DNA of 64,000 bases from Thauera sp. 2A1 (GTDB lineage Bacteria > Pseudomonadota > Gammaproteobacteria > Burkholderiales > Rhodocyclaceae), in NCBI RefSeq assembly GCF_009469595.2, contig NZ_SSXV01000003.1, positions 1-64,000 of the forward strand. Reading direction: 5' to 3'. Below, piece by piece: positions 50,862 to 61,187 of this stretch. Numbering within the stretch: position 1 is the stretch's first letter; every line of letters starts with the position of its first letter. The translations under genes and the position numbers were made by a program. The notes under the pieces were generated by a model. It ran no database searches, had not been told where the DNA came from, and saw nothing but the letters and a program-made list of their open reading frames with translations.

Positions 50862-50900
50862 AGGGGTGGGCGCGAGGATCACCCCGCACCACACCCCTCG
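50862..50900 (-). terminator. Hairpin downstream of lpdA
   Basis: CGAGGGGTG and CACCCCTCG arms flank a GC-rich centre between the lpdA stop and zapE. It lacks a T-run, so it may be a weak terminator or an mRNA-end hairpin. Confidence 0.4.
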
Positions 50901-50915
50901 CACCTCAAGCCTGGC

Positions 50916-52340
50916 TCAGAAGTGCAGCGGCCGCTTGTCGCAGGCGAGCGCCGCTTCGTGCACCACTTCGGACAGCGTCGGGTGCGCATGGCAGATGCGC
51001 GCCAGGTCTTCGCTGCAGCCGGCGAACTCCATCGCCACCACCGCCTCGGAGATCAGCTCCGAGGCATTGGCGCCGATGATGTGCACACCGAGGATGCGAT
51101 CGGTGGCGGCGTCGGCCAGCATCTTGACGAAGCCGGTCGGGTCGCCCATGCCAAGGGCGCGACCATTGGCGAGGAAGGGGATCTTGCCGGCCTTGTAGGC
51201 CACGCCTTCCGCCTTCAACTGCTGCTCGGTCTTGCCCACCCAGGCGATCTCGGGGCTGGTGTAGATGACCCACGGGATGGTGTCGAAGTTGCAGTGGCCG
51301 GCCTGGCCCGCCATCAGCTCGGCCACCATCACCGCCTCTTCCATCGCCTTGTGCGCCAGCATCGGGCCGCGCACCACGTCGCCCACCGCCCACACGCCGG
51401 GCAGGTTGGTGCGGCAATGACCGTCGACTTCGATCTGGCCGCGCTCGTTGAGCTTGAGGCCCACCGCATCGGGGTTCAGGCCCTGGGTGTTGGGCACGCG
51501 GCCCACGGACACGATCAGGCGGTCGGCTTCCAGCTTCTGGTCGGCACCGTCCTTGTCCTTGTAGTTGATCGTGACGCCCTTCTTGCCGACCTTGACCTCG
51601 CCGATGGTGACGCCGAGCTTGATGTCCAGGCCCTGCTTGGTAAAGACCTTGAGTGCCTCCTTGGCCACATCCTTGTCGGCGGCACCGAGGAAATCCGGCA
51701 GCGCCTCGAGCACCGTCACTTCGGCGCCCACGCGGCGCCACACCGAGCCCATCTCCAGGCCGATGACGCCGGCGCCGATCACCGCCAGCTTCTTCGGCAC
51801 GGCGTCGAGGTCGAGCGCGCCGACGTTGTCGCAGACGATCTTGTTATCGACCGGAATGCCCGGCAGGTGGCGCGCCGACGAGCCGGTGGCGACGATCACC
51901 TGCTTGGCGGTGACGACTTCCTCGCCGACCTGAACCTGCCAGCCGGCTTCGGCCTTGCCGACAAAGGCACCGTGGCCGTTCAGCAGGGTGACCTTGTTCT
52001 TCTTGAACAGGCCCTTGATGCCGCCGGTGAGCTGATCGACGATGCCGGCCTTGCGGGCGATCATCTTGCTCACGTCGATCTTGGGCGTGCCGACGCTGAT
52101 ACCCTGCCCTTCGAAGGCGTGACCCGCTTCCTCGAACAGGTGCGAGGTATGCAGCAGCGCCTTGGAGGGGATGCAGCCGACGTTCAGGCAGGTGCCGCCC
52201 AGGCGCGGCTCGCCTTTCGGGTCGGCATAGGGATTGGATTCGCAGCAGGCGGTCTTGAAACCGAGCTGCGCGGCGCGGATCGCGGCCACATAGCCGCCGG
52301 GGCCGCCGCCGATGACGAGGACGTCGAATTCTTTGGACAT
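50916..52340 (-). CDS. lpdA: Dihydrolipoyl dehydrogenase (E3)
   Basis: A 474-aa FAD flavoprotein that reoxidises dihydrolipoyl groups of 2-oxoacid dehydrogenases with NAD+. The FAD fold [17 protein letters not shown], the redox disulfide [13 protein letters not shown], the NAD-binding [13 protein letters not shown] and the C-terminal [15 protein letters not shown] with the catalytic His are present. Located after sucA and sucB, it is probably the E3 of the 2-oxoglutarate dehydrogenase complex. Confidence 0.98.
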   Translation of the reverse strand: MSKEFDVLVIGGGPGGYVAAIRAAQLGFKTACCESNPYADPKGEPRLGGTCLNVGCIPSKALLHTSHLFEEAGHAFEGQGISVGTPKIDVSKMIARKAGIVDQLTGGIKGLFKKNKVTLLNGHGAFVGKAEAGWQVQVGEEVVTAKQVIVATGSSARHLPGIPVDNKIVCDNVGALDLDAVPKKLAVIGAGVIGLEMGSVWRRVGAEVTVLEALPDFLGAADKDVAKEALKVFTKQGLDIKLGVTIGEVKVGKKGVTINYKDKDGADQKLEADRLIVSVGRVPNTQGLNPDAVGLKLNERGQIEVDGHCRTNLPGVWAVGDVVRGPMLAHKAMEEAVMVAELMAGQAGHCNFDTIPWVIYTSPEIAWVGKTEQQLKAEGVAYKAGKIPFLANGRALGMGDPTGFVKMLADAATDRILGVHIIGANASELISEAVVAMEFAGCSEDLARICHAHPTLSEVVHEAALACDKRPLHF

Positions 52341-52391
52341 GGGTGCTCCGTAAGGAGTTGGGTGTCGGAAGTCAGGTGTCAGGTGCTTGGA

Positions 52392-52456
52392 GGGCGCCCT
52401 TGCGGGGCGCCCGCAGGACGCAGGGCGTGAGGTGTGGGGATCCCCGCACCTCACGC
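52392..52456. repeat. Two hairpins between sucB and lpdA
   Basis: GGGCGCCC-TTGC-GGGGCGCCC (52392-52412) is followed by 16-nt arms GCGTGAGGTGTGGGGA and TCCCCGCACCTCACGC (52425-52456), which differ from perfect symmetry at one position. They lie within the TCA operon and may set the mRNA ratio of sucB to lpdA. Confidence 0.6.
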
Positions 52457-52467
52457 CGCAACTCTCC

Positions 52468-53655
52468 TTACACGTCGAGGATCAGGCGAGCCGGATCTTC
52501 CAGCGCTTCCTTCATCGTCACCAGGCCGAGCACCGCCTCGCGACCGTCGATGATGCGATGGTCGTAGGACATGGCCAGGTAGTTGATCGGACGGATCACG
52601 ATCTGGCCGTTCTCCACCACCGGGCGGTCCTTGGTCGCGTGAATGCCGAGGATGGCCGACTGCGGCGGGTTGATGATCGGCGTCGACAGCATCGAACCGA
52701 ACACGCCGCCGTTGGAGATGGAGAAGGTGCCGCCGGAGAGCTCTTCCAGCGTCAGCTTGCCGTTCTTGGCCTTGTCGCCGAACTCGGCGATTTTCTTCTC
52801 GATGTCGGCGATGGACATCGATTCGGCGTTGCGCAGGATGGGCACCACCAGGCCGCGCGGCGAACCGACCGCGATGCCGATGTCGATGTAGCCGTGATAG
52901 ACGATGTCGTTGCCATCGACCGAGGCGTTCAGGATCGGAAACTTCTTCAACGCGGCGACGGCAGCCTTGACGAAGAAGCCCATGAAGCCCAGGCGCACGC
53001 CGTGCGCCTTCTCGAACTTCTCGCCGTACTGCTTGCGCAGCGCCATCACCGGGCCCATGTTCACTTCGTTGAACGTGGTCAGGATGGCGTTCTCGTTCTT
53101 CGACTGGATCAGGCGCTCGGCGATGCGGGCACGCAGGCGCGTCATCGGCACGCGCTCTTCCGGACGATCGCCGGCCAACGTGACCGGGGCCATGGCAGCA
53201 GGCGCCGCGGCGGCGGCGCGCGGTGCCTGGGCGGCGACCGCATCTTCCTTGGTCACGCGACCACCACGGCCGCTGCCCGCCACGTCGGCGGCAGCCACGC
53301 CCTTCTCTTCCAGGATCTTGCGGGCAGCCGGGCTGGCGGCGCCAGCGGCAGCGGCCGGCGCCGCGGCAGCAGGTGCTGCGGCGGCAGCCGGGGCTGTGGC
53401 GCCGGCGGCCGCCTTGGCCTCGGTGTCGATCTGGGCGATCAGCTCTCCGGAGGTGACGGTGTCGCCGTTGGCCTTGATGATCTTCACCAGCACGCCGTCG
53501 GCCGGCGCCGGCGTCTCGAGCACGACCTTGTCGGTCTCGATGTCGATCAGGTTCTCGTCACGCGAGACGGCATCGCCTTCCTTCTTGTGCCAGGACACCA
53601 GCGTGGCCTCGGACACGGATTCGGACAACTGCGGAACTTTGACTTCGATCAGCAT
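52468..53655 (-). CDS. sucB: 2-Oxoglutarate dehydrogenase E2 (dihydrolipoyl succinyltransferase)
   Basis: A 395-aa E2. Its one lipoyl domain (residues 1-75) has the lipoylated Lys in [14 protein letters not shown]. An Ala-rich linker follows, then a peripheral subunit-binding domain ([20 protein letters not shown]) and a catalytic domain with [13 protein letters not shown], His/Asp active site. It forms the core of the complex with SucA and Lpd. Confidence 0.97.
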   Translation of the reverse strand: MLIEVKVPQLSESVSEATLVSWHKKEGDAVSRDENLIDIETDKVVLETPAPADGVLVKIIKANGDTVTSGELIAQIDTEAKAAAGATAPAAAAAPAAAAPAAAAGAASPAARKILEEKGVAAADVAGSGRGGRVTKEDAVAAQAPRAAAAAPAAMAPVTLAGDRPEERVPMTRLRARIAERLIQSKNENAILTTFNEVNMGPVMALRKQYGEKFEKAHGVRLGFMGFFVKAAVAALKKFPILNASVDGNDIVYHGYIDIGIAVGSPRGLVVPILRNAESMSIADIEKKIAEFGDKAKNGKLTLEELSGGTFSISNGGVFGSMLSTPIINPPQSAILGIHATKDRPVVENGQIVIRPINYLAMSYDHRIIDGREAVLGLVTMKEALEDPARLILDV

Positions 53656-53679
53656 GGATCTCTCTCCCGATTTGCTTCG

Positions 53680-56529
53680 TTATACGTTGGGTGACTGCGG
53701 CGTGGTGTCCTGAATCGGACCGAAGGCATTCTCGATGACCGCCTTCTGTTGCTGGTTGTGCTTGGCGTAGTAGCCGACCGCGGGCGAGGCGGCGGCCGGA
53801 CGGCTGACCAGCAGCAGGCGGCGCTTGCCGAGCACGTTGACGAGATGTTGACGCGAGACCAGCCAGTACCACGCCCCCTGGTTGCGCGGCTCTTCCTGGC
53901 ACCACACCACTTCCTTCGCATTCGGGAACTGGTTGATGGCCTTGGCGAACTCTTCCGCCGGGAACGGGTACAACTGTTCCAGCCGCACCAGGGCGGTGTC
54001 GGTGATCTTGTTCTCGCGGCGGTGCGCCAGCAGCTCGTAATAGAGCTTGCCCTGGCACATCACCACCCGCTTGACCTTCTTCGGATCGAGCTTCTCCACT
54101 TCCGGGATCACGGTCTGGAAGTGACCATTGGCCAGCTCGTCGATCGACGACACCGCCTCCTTGTGGCGCAGCAGCGACTTCGGCGTGATGATGATCAGCG
54201 GCTTGCGCAGCTTGCGCAGCATCTGGCGGCGCAACAGGTGGAAGATCTGGGCCGGCGTGGTCGGCACGCACACCTGCCAGTTGTTCTCCGCGCAGTTCGT
54301 CATGTAGCGCTCGAGGCGTGCGGACGAGTGCTCGGGACCCTGGCCCTCGTAGCCGTGCGGCAGCATCATCACGAGGCCGGCGAGGCGGCCCCATTTGGCT
54401 TCGCCCGAGCTGATGAACTGGTCGATGACGACCTGCGCACCATTGACGAAGTCGCCGAACTGCGCCTCCCACACCACGAGCTCGTTGGGCTCGGCCGTCG
54501 CATAGCCGTATTCGAATGCCAGCACCGCCTCTTCGGACAACACCGAGTCGTAGCACTGGAAGCGGGCCTGGCCGTCCTGGATGTGGTCCAGCGGCTTGAA
54601 GATGCCTTCGTCCCAGCGTTCGCGCTTCTGGTCGTGCAGCACCGCATGGCGGTGGAAGAAGGTGCCGCGGCCGACGTCCTCACCGGAGATGCGCACGCCG
54701 TAGCCTTGCGCCAGCAGGCTGGCATAAGCGAGGTTCTCGCCCATGCCCCAGTCGAACGGCAACTCGCCACGGCCCATCGCGGCGCGGTCGTCGATGATCT
54801 TCTTGACGCGCGAGTGCATGGCAAAACCGTCGGGCGTCGCCGTCAGGCGCTCGGCAAGGCGCTTGATCTCCTGCACCGGGATGGCGGTGTCGCACTCGTC
54901 GGTGTAGGACTTCTTCAGGTACGGCGACCAGTCGGTGGAGTTCTGGCGCTGGTAGCCGGACAGCACCGGGTTGTACAGGAGCTCGCCCTTGTCGAGGTGC
55001 TCGCGGTACTGGGCGATCATCTGCTCGGGCTCGTCGGCGCTGCAGGTGCCTTCGGCGATCAGGCGGTCGGCGTACAGCTTGCGGGTACCCGGATGCTGCT
55101 GGATCTTGCGATACATCAGCGGCTGCGTGACCATCGGCTCGTCCTGCTCGTTGTGGCCGAGCTTGCGGAAGCAGATGACATCGACGACGACGTCCTTCTT
55201 GAACTGCTGGCGGAATTCCACCGCCAGCGCGGTGACGAAGGCGACCGCCTCCGGATCGTCGCCATTCACGTGGAAAATCGGCGCCTCGACCATCTTGAAG
55301 ATGTCGGTGCAGTACAGCGACGAGCGGTAATCGCGCGGGTCGGAGGTGGTGAAGCCGATCTGGTTGTTGATGACGATGTGGACCGTACCGCCCGTGCCAT
55401 AGCCGCGGGTCTGCGAGAAGTTCAGCATCTCCTGGTTCACGCCCTGGCCCGCCACCGCCGAGTCACCGTGGATCAGCACCGGGATGACCTGGCTCTTGTC
55501 CGCGTCCTGGCGGCGAAGCTGGCGCGCATAAACCGAGCCCTCCACCACCGGGTTGATGATCTCGAGGTGCGACGGGTTGAAGGCGAGCGTCAGGTGCATC
55601 GGGCCGCCCGGCGTCATGACGTCGCTCGAGAATCCGAGGTGGTACTTCACGTCGCCGGCAGTCAGGTCGAGCGCGGCCTTGCCCTCGAATTCGGAGAACA
55701 GCATCGCGGGCGACTTGCCCAGCGTATTGACGAGCACGTTCAGGCGGCCGCGGTGGGCCATGCCGATCACCACTTCCTGGCCACCGAGGCTGCCGGCGAC
55801 GCGGATCAGTTCGTCCATCGCGACAATGGCCGACTCGCCCCCTTCCAGCGAGAAGCGCTTCTGGCCGACATAGCGGGTGTGCAGGTAGCGCTCCAGCGTC
55901 TCGGCGGCGGTCGTGCGCTCGAGCAGACGCTTCTTCATCTCGGCCGAGAACTTCGGCGTGCCGCGCACGCTTTCGAGGCGGCTCTGGATCCAGCGCTTCT
56001 GACCGATGTCGGTCATGTACATGTATTCGGCGCCGATCGAGCCGCAGTAGGTCTGGCGCAGCGCCTCGAGGATCTCGCGCAGGCTGGCGTGCTCGGTCGA
56101 GAAGCCGTGGAAGGAGCCGACGTTGAAGGTCTGCGACAGGTCGGCTTCGGTGAAGCCGTAGTAGGACGGCTCGAGTTCGGCGATCTGCGGACGCTCGGTG
56201 CGCTTGAGCGGATCGAGGTTGGCCCAGCGATTACCGAGGAAGCGATAGGCGTTGATCAGTTGCAGCACCGATACCTGGCGCTTGTCTTCGCCGCCGGCGA
56301 CGACCGTGCGGACCGGGCCGCGCTTGGCCATCTGTTCGAAGGCCGCGATCACCGGACCGTGCGCCACGTCGCGCGTCGCGGCACCTGCCTGCGCCTGCAG
56401 CGCGTCGAAATAGCTGCGCCACTCGTCCGGCACCGAAGCCGGGTCGGCGAGATAATTTTCGTAGAGCTCTTCGATGAACGGCGCGTTCGAGCCGAACAAA
56501 TGCGAAGTCTGTTCGAGTTGCTTCATCAT
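53680..56529 (-). CDS. sucA: 2-Oxoglutarate dehydrogenase E1
   Basis: A 949-aa thiamine diphosphate enzyme that decarboxylates 2-oxoglutarate and passes succinyl to the E2 lipoyl group. It has the N-terminal FGSNAPFIEELYENYLADP, VVIGMAHRGRLNVLVNTLGK and the ThDP motif HGDSAVAGQGVNQEMLNF, and in the C-terminal half MLPHGYEGQGPEHSSAR. ATG 56529 follows AAGGTGG by about 8 nt; a GTG at 56541 overlapping that site is less likely. It lies in the gltA-sucA-sucB-lpdA run. Confidence 0.97.
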   Translation of the reverse strand: MMKQLEQTSHLFGSNAPFIEELYENYLADPASVPDEWRSYFDALQAQAGAATRDVAHGPVIAAFEQMAKRGPVRTVVAGGEDKRQVSVLQLINAYRFLGNRWANLDPLKRTERPQIAELEPSYYGFTEADLSQTFNVGSFHGFSTEHASLREILEALRQTYCGSIGAEYMYMTDIGQKRWIQSRLESVRGTPKFSAEMKKRLLERTTAAETLERYLHTRYVGQKRFSLEGGESAIVAMDELIRVAGSLGGQEVVIGMAHRGRLNVLVNTLGKSPAMLFSEFEGKAALDLTAGDVKYHLGFSSDVMTPGGPMHLTLAFNPSHLEIINPVVEGSVYARQLRRQDADKSQVIPVLIHGDSAVAGQGVNQEMLNFSQTRGYGTGGTVHIVINNQIGFTTSDPRDYRSSLYCTDIFKMVEAPIFHVNGDDPEAVAFVTALAVEFRQQFKKDVVVDVICFRKLGHNEQDEPMVTQPLMYRKIQQHPGTRKLYADRLIAEGTCSADEPEQMIAQYREHLDKGELLYNPVLSGYQRQNSTDWSPYLKKSYTDECDTAIPVQEIKRLAERLTATPDGFAMHSRVKKIIDDRAAMGRGELPFDWGMGENLAYASLLAQGYGVRISGEDVGRGTFFHRHAVLHDQKRERWDEGIFKPLDHIQDGQARFQCYDSVLSEEAVLAFEYGYATAEPNELVVWEAQFGDFVNGAQVVIDQFISSGEAKWGRLAGLVMMLPHGYEGQGPEHSSARLERYMTNCAENNWQVCVPTTPAQIFHLLRRQMLRKLRKPLIIITPKSLLRHKEAVSSIDELANGHFQTVIPEVEKLDPKKVKRVVMCQGKLYYELLAHRRENKITDTALVRLEQLYPFPAEEFAKAINQFPNAKEVVWCQEEPRNQGAWYWLVSRQHLVNVLGKRRLLLVSRPAAASPAVGYYAKHNQQQKAVIENAFGPIQDTTPQSPNV

Positions 56530-56610
56530 GATGAAAGCCACCTTTGGGTCTTCTGTTGCCCCGCATGGGGTGTTCTGGCGGATAGCACGGCCCAGCCCTG
56601 CTGTCCGAAG

Positions 56611-56650
56611 GAAAAACGGGATGGCCGCGCACGCGCGACCATCCCGTTGC
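56611..56650 (-). terminator. Terminator after gltA
   Basis: On the minus strand, ACGGGATGGTCGCGCG and CGCGGCCATCCCGT form a stem of about 15 bp followed by TTTTTCC. It lies between gltA and sucA and could partly separate their transcription. Confidence 0.8.
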
Positions 56651-56691
56651 AGCTATGTTCGACGGAGCCTCCCCTCCCTCTCCATCGACGC

Positions 56692-57987
56692 TTACGGACG
56701 CTGGCCGATCGCCGGCACGTCGCGGCGCGCGGCACCGACGTAGAGCTGGCGCGGACGGCCGATCTTGTATTCCGAGTCGGTGATCATCTCTTCCCACTGC
56801 GTGATCCAGCCCACGGTGCGGGCCAGCGCGAAGATGCAGGTGAACATCGAAGTCGGGATACCCAGCGCCTTCTGCACGATGCCCGAGTAGAAATCGACGT
56901 TCGGGTAGAGCTTCTTCTCGACGAAGTATTCATCTTCCAGCGCGATGCGCTCGAGCTCCTTGGCAAGCTTGAACAGGCGGTCGTTCTCCAGGCCCAGCTC
57001 GCCCAGCACGTCGGCGCACACCTTGCCCATCAGCTTGGCGCGCGGGTCGAAGTTCTTGTACACGCGGTGGCCGAAGCCCATCAGCTTGAAGCTGTCGTTC
57101 TTGTCCTTGGCGCGCTTGATGTACTCGCCCACGCGCGACACGTCGCCGATCTCTTCCAGCATGTTCAGGCAGGCTTCGTTCGCGCCGCCGTGCGCCGGGC
57201 CCCACAGGCAGGCGATGCCGGCCGAGATGCAGGCGAAGGGGTTGGCGCCCGACGAGCCGGCCAGGCGCACCGTGGAGGTGGAGGCATTCTGCTCGTGGTC
57301 GGCGTGCAGCGTGAAGATGACGTCGAGCGCGCGCACCAGCACCGGGTTCGGCTCGTACTTCTCGCACGGATTGCCGAACATCATGTGCATGAAGTTGGCG
57401 GTGTAGTCGAGGTCGTTGCGCGGGTACATGAAGGGCTCGCCCTTGTTGTACTTGTAGGCCATCGCAACGATGGTCGGCAGCTTGGCGATCAGGCGGTTGA
57501 TCGACACGCTGCGGTGCTCCGAGTCGGAGAAGTCCATGGCGTCGTGGTAGAAGGCGGACAGCGCGCCCACCACGCCCACCATCACCGCCATCGGGTGCGC
57601 ATCGCGACGGAAGCCCGAGTAGAACTTCGTCATCTGATCGTGCAGCATCGTGTGACGCTTGATGGTGTTCTCGAAATCCGATTTCTGCGTGAGGTTGGGC
57701 AGCTCGCCGTTCTTCAGCAGGTAGGCCACTTCGAGGAAGTTGCAGTTCTCGGCGAGCTGCTCGATCGGGTAGCCGCGGTACAGCAGCTCGCCCTTGTCAC
57801 CATCAATGAAGGTGATCGTCGACTTGCAACTGGCGGTCGACAGGAAGCCGGAGTCGTAAGTGAACAGACCCGTCTTCGCACCCAGGGTACGAATGTCGAT
57901 CACGTCGTTGCCGTGGGTACCGGTCATGACCGGGAATTCGACAGTGTTCCCGTCGACGGTGAGGGTTGCTTTGCGCTCAGTGCTCAT
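56692..57987 (-). CDS. gltA: Citrate synthase
   Basis: A 431-aa type II (Gram-negative, NADH-sensitive hexameric) citrate synthase. The extended N-terminus [20 protein letters not shown] and length fit. Active-site segments are [28 protein letters not shown] with the catalytic His, and [14 protein letters not shown]. It condenses oxaloacetate and acetyl-CoA. GAAGGGA precedes the ATG. Confidence 0.98.
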   Translation of the reverse strand: MSTERKATLTVDGNTVEFPVMTGTHGNDVIDIRTLGAKTGLFTYDSGFLSTASCKSTITFIDGDKGELLYRGYPIEQLAENCNFLEVAYLLKNGELPNLTQKSDFENTIKRHTMLHDQMTKFYSGFRRDAHPMAVMVGVVGALSAFYHDAMDFSDSEHRSVSINRLIAKLPTIVAMAYKYNKGEPFMYPRNDLDYTANFMHMMFGNPCEKYEPNPVLVRALDVIFTLHADHEQNASTSTVRLAGSSGANPFACISAGIACLWGPAHGGANEACLNMLEEIGDVSRVGEYIKRAKDKNDSFKLMGFGHRVYKNFDPRAKLMGKVCADVLGELGLENDRLFKLAKELERIALEDEYFVEKKLYPNVDFYSGIVQKALGIPTSMFTCIFALARTVGWITQWEEMITDSEYKIGRPRQLYVGAARRDVPAIGQRP

Positions 57988-58049
57988 GGATCGTCCCTTC
58001 GGTTAGAAGTTTCTTACGACTTGTTCCATTTCATGACCCGCCGGCCGGA

Positions 58050-58298
58050 TCAGGCGCCCTGGGGGCGCCCGCTCAACAGGCCGATCATCTCTTTCCAGCG
58101 GTCCACCTCGCAGGGCTTGCTGCCATTGACCATCGCCCAGATGTCGTAGTCGTCGCAGCGCAGCAAGTCGTCGAGGTCCGCCACTTGATCGTCCGTGAGA
58201 CGATCGAAGTGCTGCTCGAGGAAGCGTGTGAAGACCAGGTCGAGCTCCAGCAGAGCCCGCCGACATTGCCAGCGCACGCGTCCCCGGTTGATGCTCAT
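58050..58298 (-). CDS. sdhE: Succinate dehydrogenase assembly factor SdhE
   Basis: An 82-aa helical protein of the YgfY/CptB/SdhE family that helps attach FAD to SdhA. The family motif is RGRVRWQCRRALLELDLVF. The usual RGxxE signature reads R-A-L-L-E here, with Gly replaced by Ala. DDYDIWAMVNGSKP is the conserved second half. It is directly behind sdhB (15 bp), consistent with its role. Confidence 0.92.
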   Translation of the reverse strand: MSINRGRVRWQCRRALLELDLVFTRFLEQHFDRLTDDQVADLDDLLRCDDYDIWAMVNGSKPCEVDRWKEMIGLLSGRPQGA

Positions 58299-58313
58299 GT
58301 CGTTTCGCCCTCG

Positions 58314-59024
58314 TCAGATCGCACGACGAACCATCATGTCCTTGATCTTGCCGATCGCGCGGGTCGGGTTCAGACCCTTCGGACAGACGTCGACGCAGTT
58401 CATGATGGAGTGGCAGCGGAACAGGCGATACGGATCCTCGAGGTTGTCGAGGCGCGCGTTGGTGTCCTGGTCGCGCGTGTCGGCGAGGAAGCGGTAGGCG
58501 GCAAGCAGACCGGCCGGACCGACGAACTTGTCCGGGTTCCACCAGAACGACGGGCAGGACGTCGAGCAGCACGCGCACAAAATGCACTCGTACAGGCCGT
58601 TGAGCTCTTCGCGCTCTTCCGGCGACTGCAGGCGCTCGCGCTCGGGCGGCGGGTCGTTGTTGACCAGGTAGGGCTTGATCGAGTGGTACTGCTTGAAGAA
58701 CTGCGTCATGTCCACGATCAGGTCGCGGATCACCGGCAGGCCCGGCAGCGGACGTAGCGTGATGGGCTGCGCCAGGCTGTCGATGTCGGTCAGGCAGGCC
58801 AGGCCGTTCTTGCCGTTGATGTTCATCGCGTCCGAACCGCACACGCCTTCACGGCACGAGCGGCGGAAGGACATCGAATCGTCCTTGGCACGCAGGCGGA
58901 CGAGCGCGTCGAGCAGCTTCTTGTCGGAAGGCTCGAGCTCGACCGAGATGTCCTGCATGTAAGGCTTCTCGTCCTTGTCCGGATCGTAGCGGTAGATCTT
59001 GAATTGAACGGTACGCTTGGTCAT
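58314..59024 (-). CDS. sdhB: Succinate dehydrogenase iron-sulfur subunit
   Basis: A 236-aa subunit with three Fe-S clusters: [2Fe-2S] ligands in FRRSCREGVCGSDAMNI, [4Fe-4S] in CILCACCSTSC and [3Fe-4S] in CHSIMNCVDVCPKG. It passes electrons from SdhA to ubiquinone in the membrane subunits. It starts 19 bp behind sdhA. Confidence 0.98.
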   Translation of the reverse strand: MTKRTVQFKIYRYDPDKDEKPYMQDISVELEPSDKKLLDALVRLRAKDDSMSFRRSCREGVCGSDAMNINGKNGLACLTDIDSLAQPITLRPLPGLPVIRDLIVDMTQFFKQYHSIKPYLVNNDPPPERERLQSPEEREELNGLYECILCACCSTSCPSFWWNPDKFVGPAGLLAAYRFLADTRDQDTNARLDNLEDPYRLFRCHSIMNCVDVCPKGLNPTRAIGKIKDMMVRRAI

Positions 59025-59043
59025 GTGTGATTCTCCCGTGCGC

Positions 59044-60837
59044 TCAGTAGGTGCGCTTGGCGAGCGCGATCGGCTCGACGTCGTCGGACAGCGGCTTCAG
59101 GTTCACCGGCTTGTAGTCGAGGCGGTTGCCTTCCGAGTACCACAGCGTGTGCTTGAGCCAGTTCTTGTCGTCGCGACCGTTCGGGTTCTCCGCGGTATCG
59201 GGCGCGTCGTCGCGGACGTGGGCGCCACGCGATTCCTTGCGGGCCTCGGCCGACACCATGGTCGCGCGCGCCACCTCGATCAGGTTGTCGAGTTCCAGCG
59301 CTTCCATGCGGGCGACGTTCCAGACCTTGGACTTGTCCTTGATCTCGGTGCGCTTGGCGCGCTCGGCGACAGCGGCGATCTTGGTCACGCCTTCACGCAG
59401 CAGCGCATCGAAGCGGAACACGCCGGCGTGCTTCTGCATGGTCCGGCGCATCTCGAGGCCGACATCGAACACGCTCTCGCCGCCAGTCTGCGAATCCAGG
59501 CGCGCGATGCGGGCGAGCGAAGCGTCGGCGGCATCTGCCGGCAGCGGCTTGAGGCTCAGGTTGCCAGCCTTGAAATCCTCGACAACCGTCTCGCCAGCCG
59601 ACTTGCCGAACACCAGCAGGTCGAGCAGCGAGTTGGTACCGAGGCGGTTTGCACCGTGCACCGAAGCACAGGCGCATTCGCCCGCAGCGTAGAACCCGTG
59701 CACCGGCGCGTTGGGGTTGCCGTCCTTCGGCACCACGACCTGGCCCTTGTAGTTGGTCGGAATGCCGCCCATCTGGTAGTGGCAAGTCGGCACGACCGGG
59801 ATCGGCGCCTTGATCGGGTCGACGCCGGCGAACTGGATCGCGATCTCGCGGATGCCAGGCAGGCGCTTCATGATGGTCTCGGGCGACAGGTGCGTGATGT
59901 CGAGCAGCACGTGATCCTTGTCGGGGCCGCAACCACGACCTTCATTGATCTCGGTGACCATCGAGCGCGACACCACGTCACGCGAGGCGAGATCCTTCAG
60001 GTTGGGCGCATAGCGCTCCATGAAACGCTCGCCCGACGCGTTACGCAGGATGCCACCTTCGCCGCGCACGCCTTCGGTGATCAGCACACCCGCGCCGGCC
60101 ACGCCGGTCGGGTGGAACTGCCAGAACTCCATGTCTTCCAGCGGGATGCCGGCACGCGCCGCCATGCCCACGCCGTCGCCGGTGTTGATGAAGGCGTTGG
60201 TCGAGGAGTAATAGATGCGTCCGGCACCGCCGGTGGCGAAGATGGTGGCCTTGGAGTGGAAGATCGAGACTTCGCCCGTTTCCATTTCCATCGCCGTCAC
60301 GCCCAGCACATCGCCGTCGGCGTTGCGGATCAGATCGAGCGCCATCCATTCGACGAAGAACTGGGTGTTGGCGCGCACGTTGCGCTGGTATAGCGCATGC
60401 AGCATGGCGTGGCCGGTACGGTCGGCCGCGGCACACGAGCGCATCACCGGCGCCTGACCGTAGTTCATCGAGTGGCCACCGAACGGACGCTGATAGATCT
60501 TGCCGTTGTCGGTGCGGTCGAAAGGCATGCCATAGTGCTCGAGCTCGATGACGACCTCATTCGCCTTCTTGCACATGAACTCGATCGCATCCTGGTCACC
60601 CAGCCAGTCCGAGCCTTTGACGGTGTCGTACATGTGCCAGTGCCAGTTGTCCTCGGTCGAGTTGCCGAGCGAGGCCGCCACGCCGCCCTGCGCCGCCACG
60701 GTGTGCGAGCGGGTCGGGAACACCTTGGTCAGGACGGCTGTCTTGAGGCCGGCTTCGGAGAGTTGCAGGGCCGCCCGCAGGCCGGCACCGCCGGCACCGA
60801 CGATGACCGCATCAAAGGTACGCTTCGCGACGTTCAC
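59044..60837 (-). CDS. sdhA: Succinate dehydrogenase flavoprotein subunit
   Basis: A 597-aa FAD protein that oxidises succinate to fumarate. The FAD fold is VIVGAGGAGLRAALQLSEAG; the covalent-FAD His is in TRSHTVAAQGGVAASLGN. Substrate-binding regions include QFHPTGVAGAGVLITEGVRG, with GERFMERYAP, and GANRLGTNSLLDLLVFG. The start is GTG at 60837, 2 nt after the sdhD stop, with GGAGG about 8 nt upstream; no ATG fits the family start. Confidence 0.97.
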   Translation of the reverse strand: MNVAKRTFDAVIVGAGGAGLRAALQLSEAGLKTAVLTKVFPTRSHTVAAQGGVAASLGNSTEDNWHWHMYDTVKGSDWLGDQDAIEFMCKKANEVVIELEHYGMPFDRTDNGKIYQRPFGGHSMNYGQAPVMRSCAAADRTGHAMLHALYQRNVRANTQFFVEWMALDLIRNADGDVLGVTAMEMETGEVSIFHSKATIFATGGAGRIYYSSTNAFINTGDGVGMAARAGIPLEDMEFWQFHPTGVAGAGVLITEGVRGEGGILRNASGERFMERYAPNLKDLASRDVVSRSMVTEINEGRGCGPDKDHVLLDITHLSPETIMKRLPGIREIAIQFAGVDPIKAPIPVVPTCHYQMGGIPTNYKGQVVVPKDGNPNAPVHGFYAAGECACASVHGANRLGTNSLLDLLVFGKSAGETVVEDFKAGNLSLKPLPADAADASLARIARLDSQTGGESVFDVGLEMRRTMQKHAGVFRFDALLREGVTKIAAVAERAKRTEIKDKSKVWNVARMEALELDNLIEVARATMVSAEARKESRGAHVRDDAPDTAENPNGRDDKNWLKHTLWYSEGNRLDYKPVNLKPLSDDVEPIALAKRTY

Positions 60838-60839
60838 GC

Positions 60840-61187
60840 TTACAGCCTCCAAAGAATCTGGGCAGCCCAGCCGGCGTAGCCGACGAGCAGGAACAGGGTG
60901 ACGAGATGCAGCACAAGGCGCAGGCCGTCTGGCTTGATGTAGTCCATCCAGATGTCGCGGATGCCGATCCAGGCGTGATAGAACAGCGACAGGAAGAACA
61001 GGAAGCTGAGGAAGCGGAACAGTCCGCTCTTGAACAGGCCCGACCACGCCTCATACGTGAAGGACGGCAAGGTCAGCACGCAGACCGCGAACACGACCGT
61101 AAACAGCGCCATGAACACGGCGGTGGCGCGCTGGGCGATCCAGTCCTTCAGGCCGTAGTGAGCACCAACGACTTGACGTTTCACCAT
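60840..61187 (-). CDS. sdhD: Succinate dehydrogenase membrane anchor SdhD
   Basis: A 115-aa membrane protein with three helices. LSLFYHAWIGIRDIWMDYIK carries the conserved His of the heme b site and the Asp-Tyr pair near the quinone site. With SdhC it anchors SdhAB and binds ubiquinone. ATG 61187 overlaps the sdhC stop by 7 nt (ATGGTGA). Confidence 0.95.
   Translation of the reverse strand: MVKRQVVGAHYGLKDWIAQRATAVFMALFTVVFAVCVLTLPSFTYEAWSGLFKSGLFRFLSFLFFLSLFYHAWIGIRDIWMDYIKPDGLRLVLHLVTLFLLVGYAGWAAQILWRL

Noticed and set aside
53749..58149. 1466-codon open frame opposite sucA and gltA
   Set aside because: A shadow produced by GC-biased third positions. sucA and gltA are complete and motif-rich, and the frame spans the intergenic terminator.
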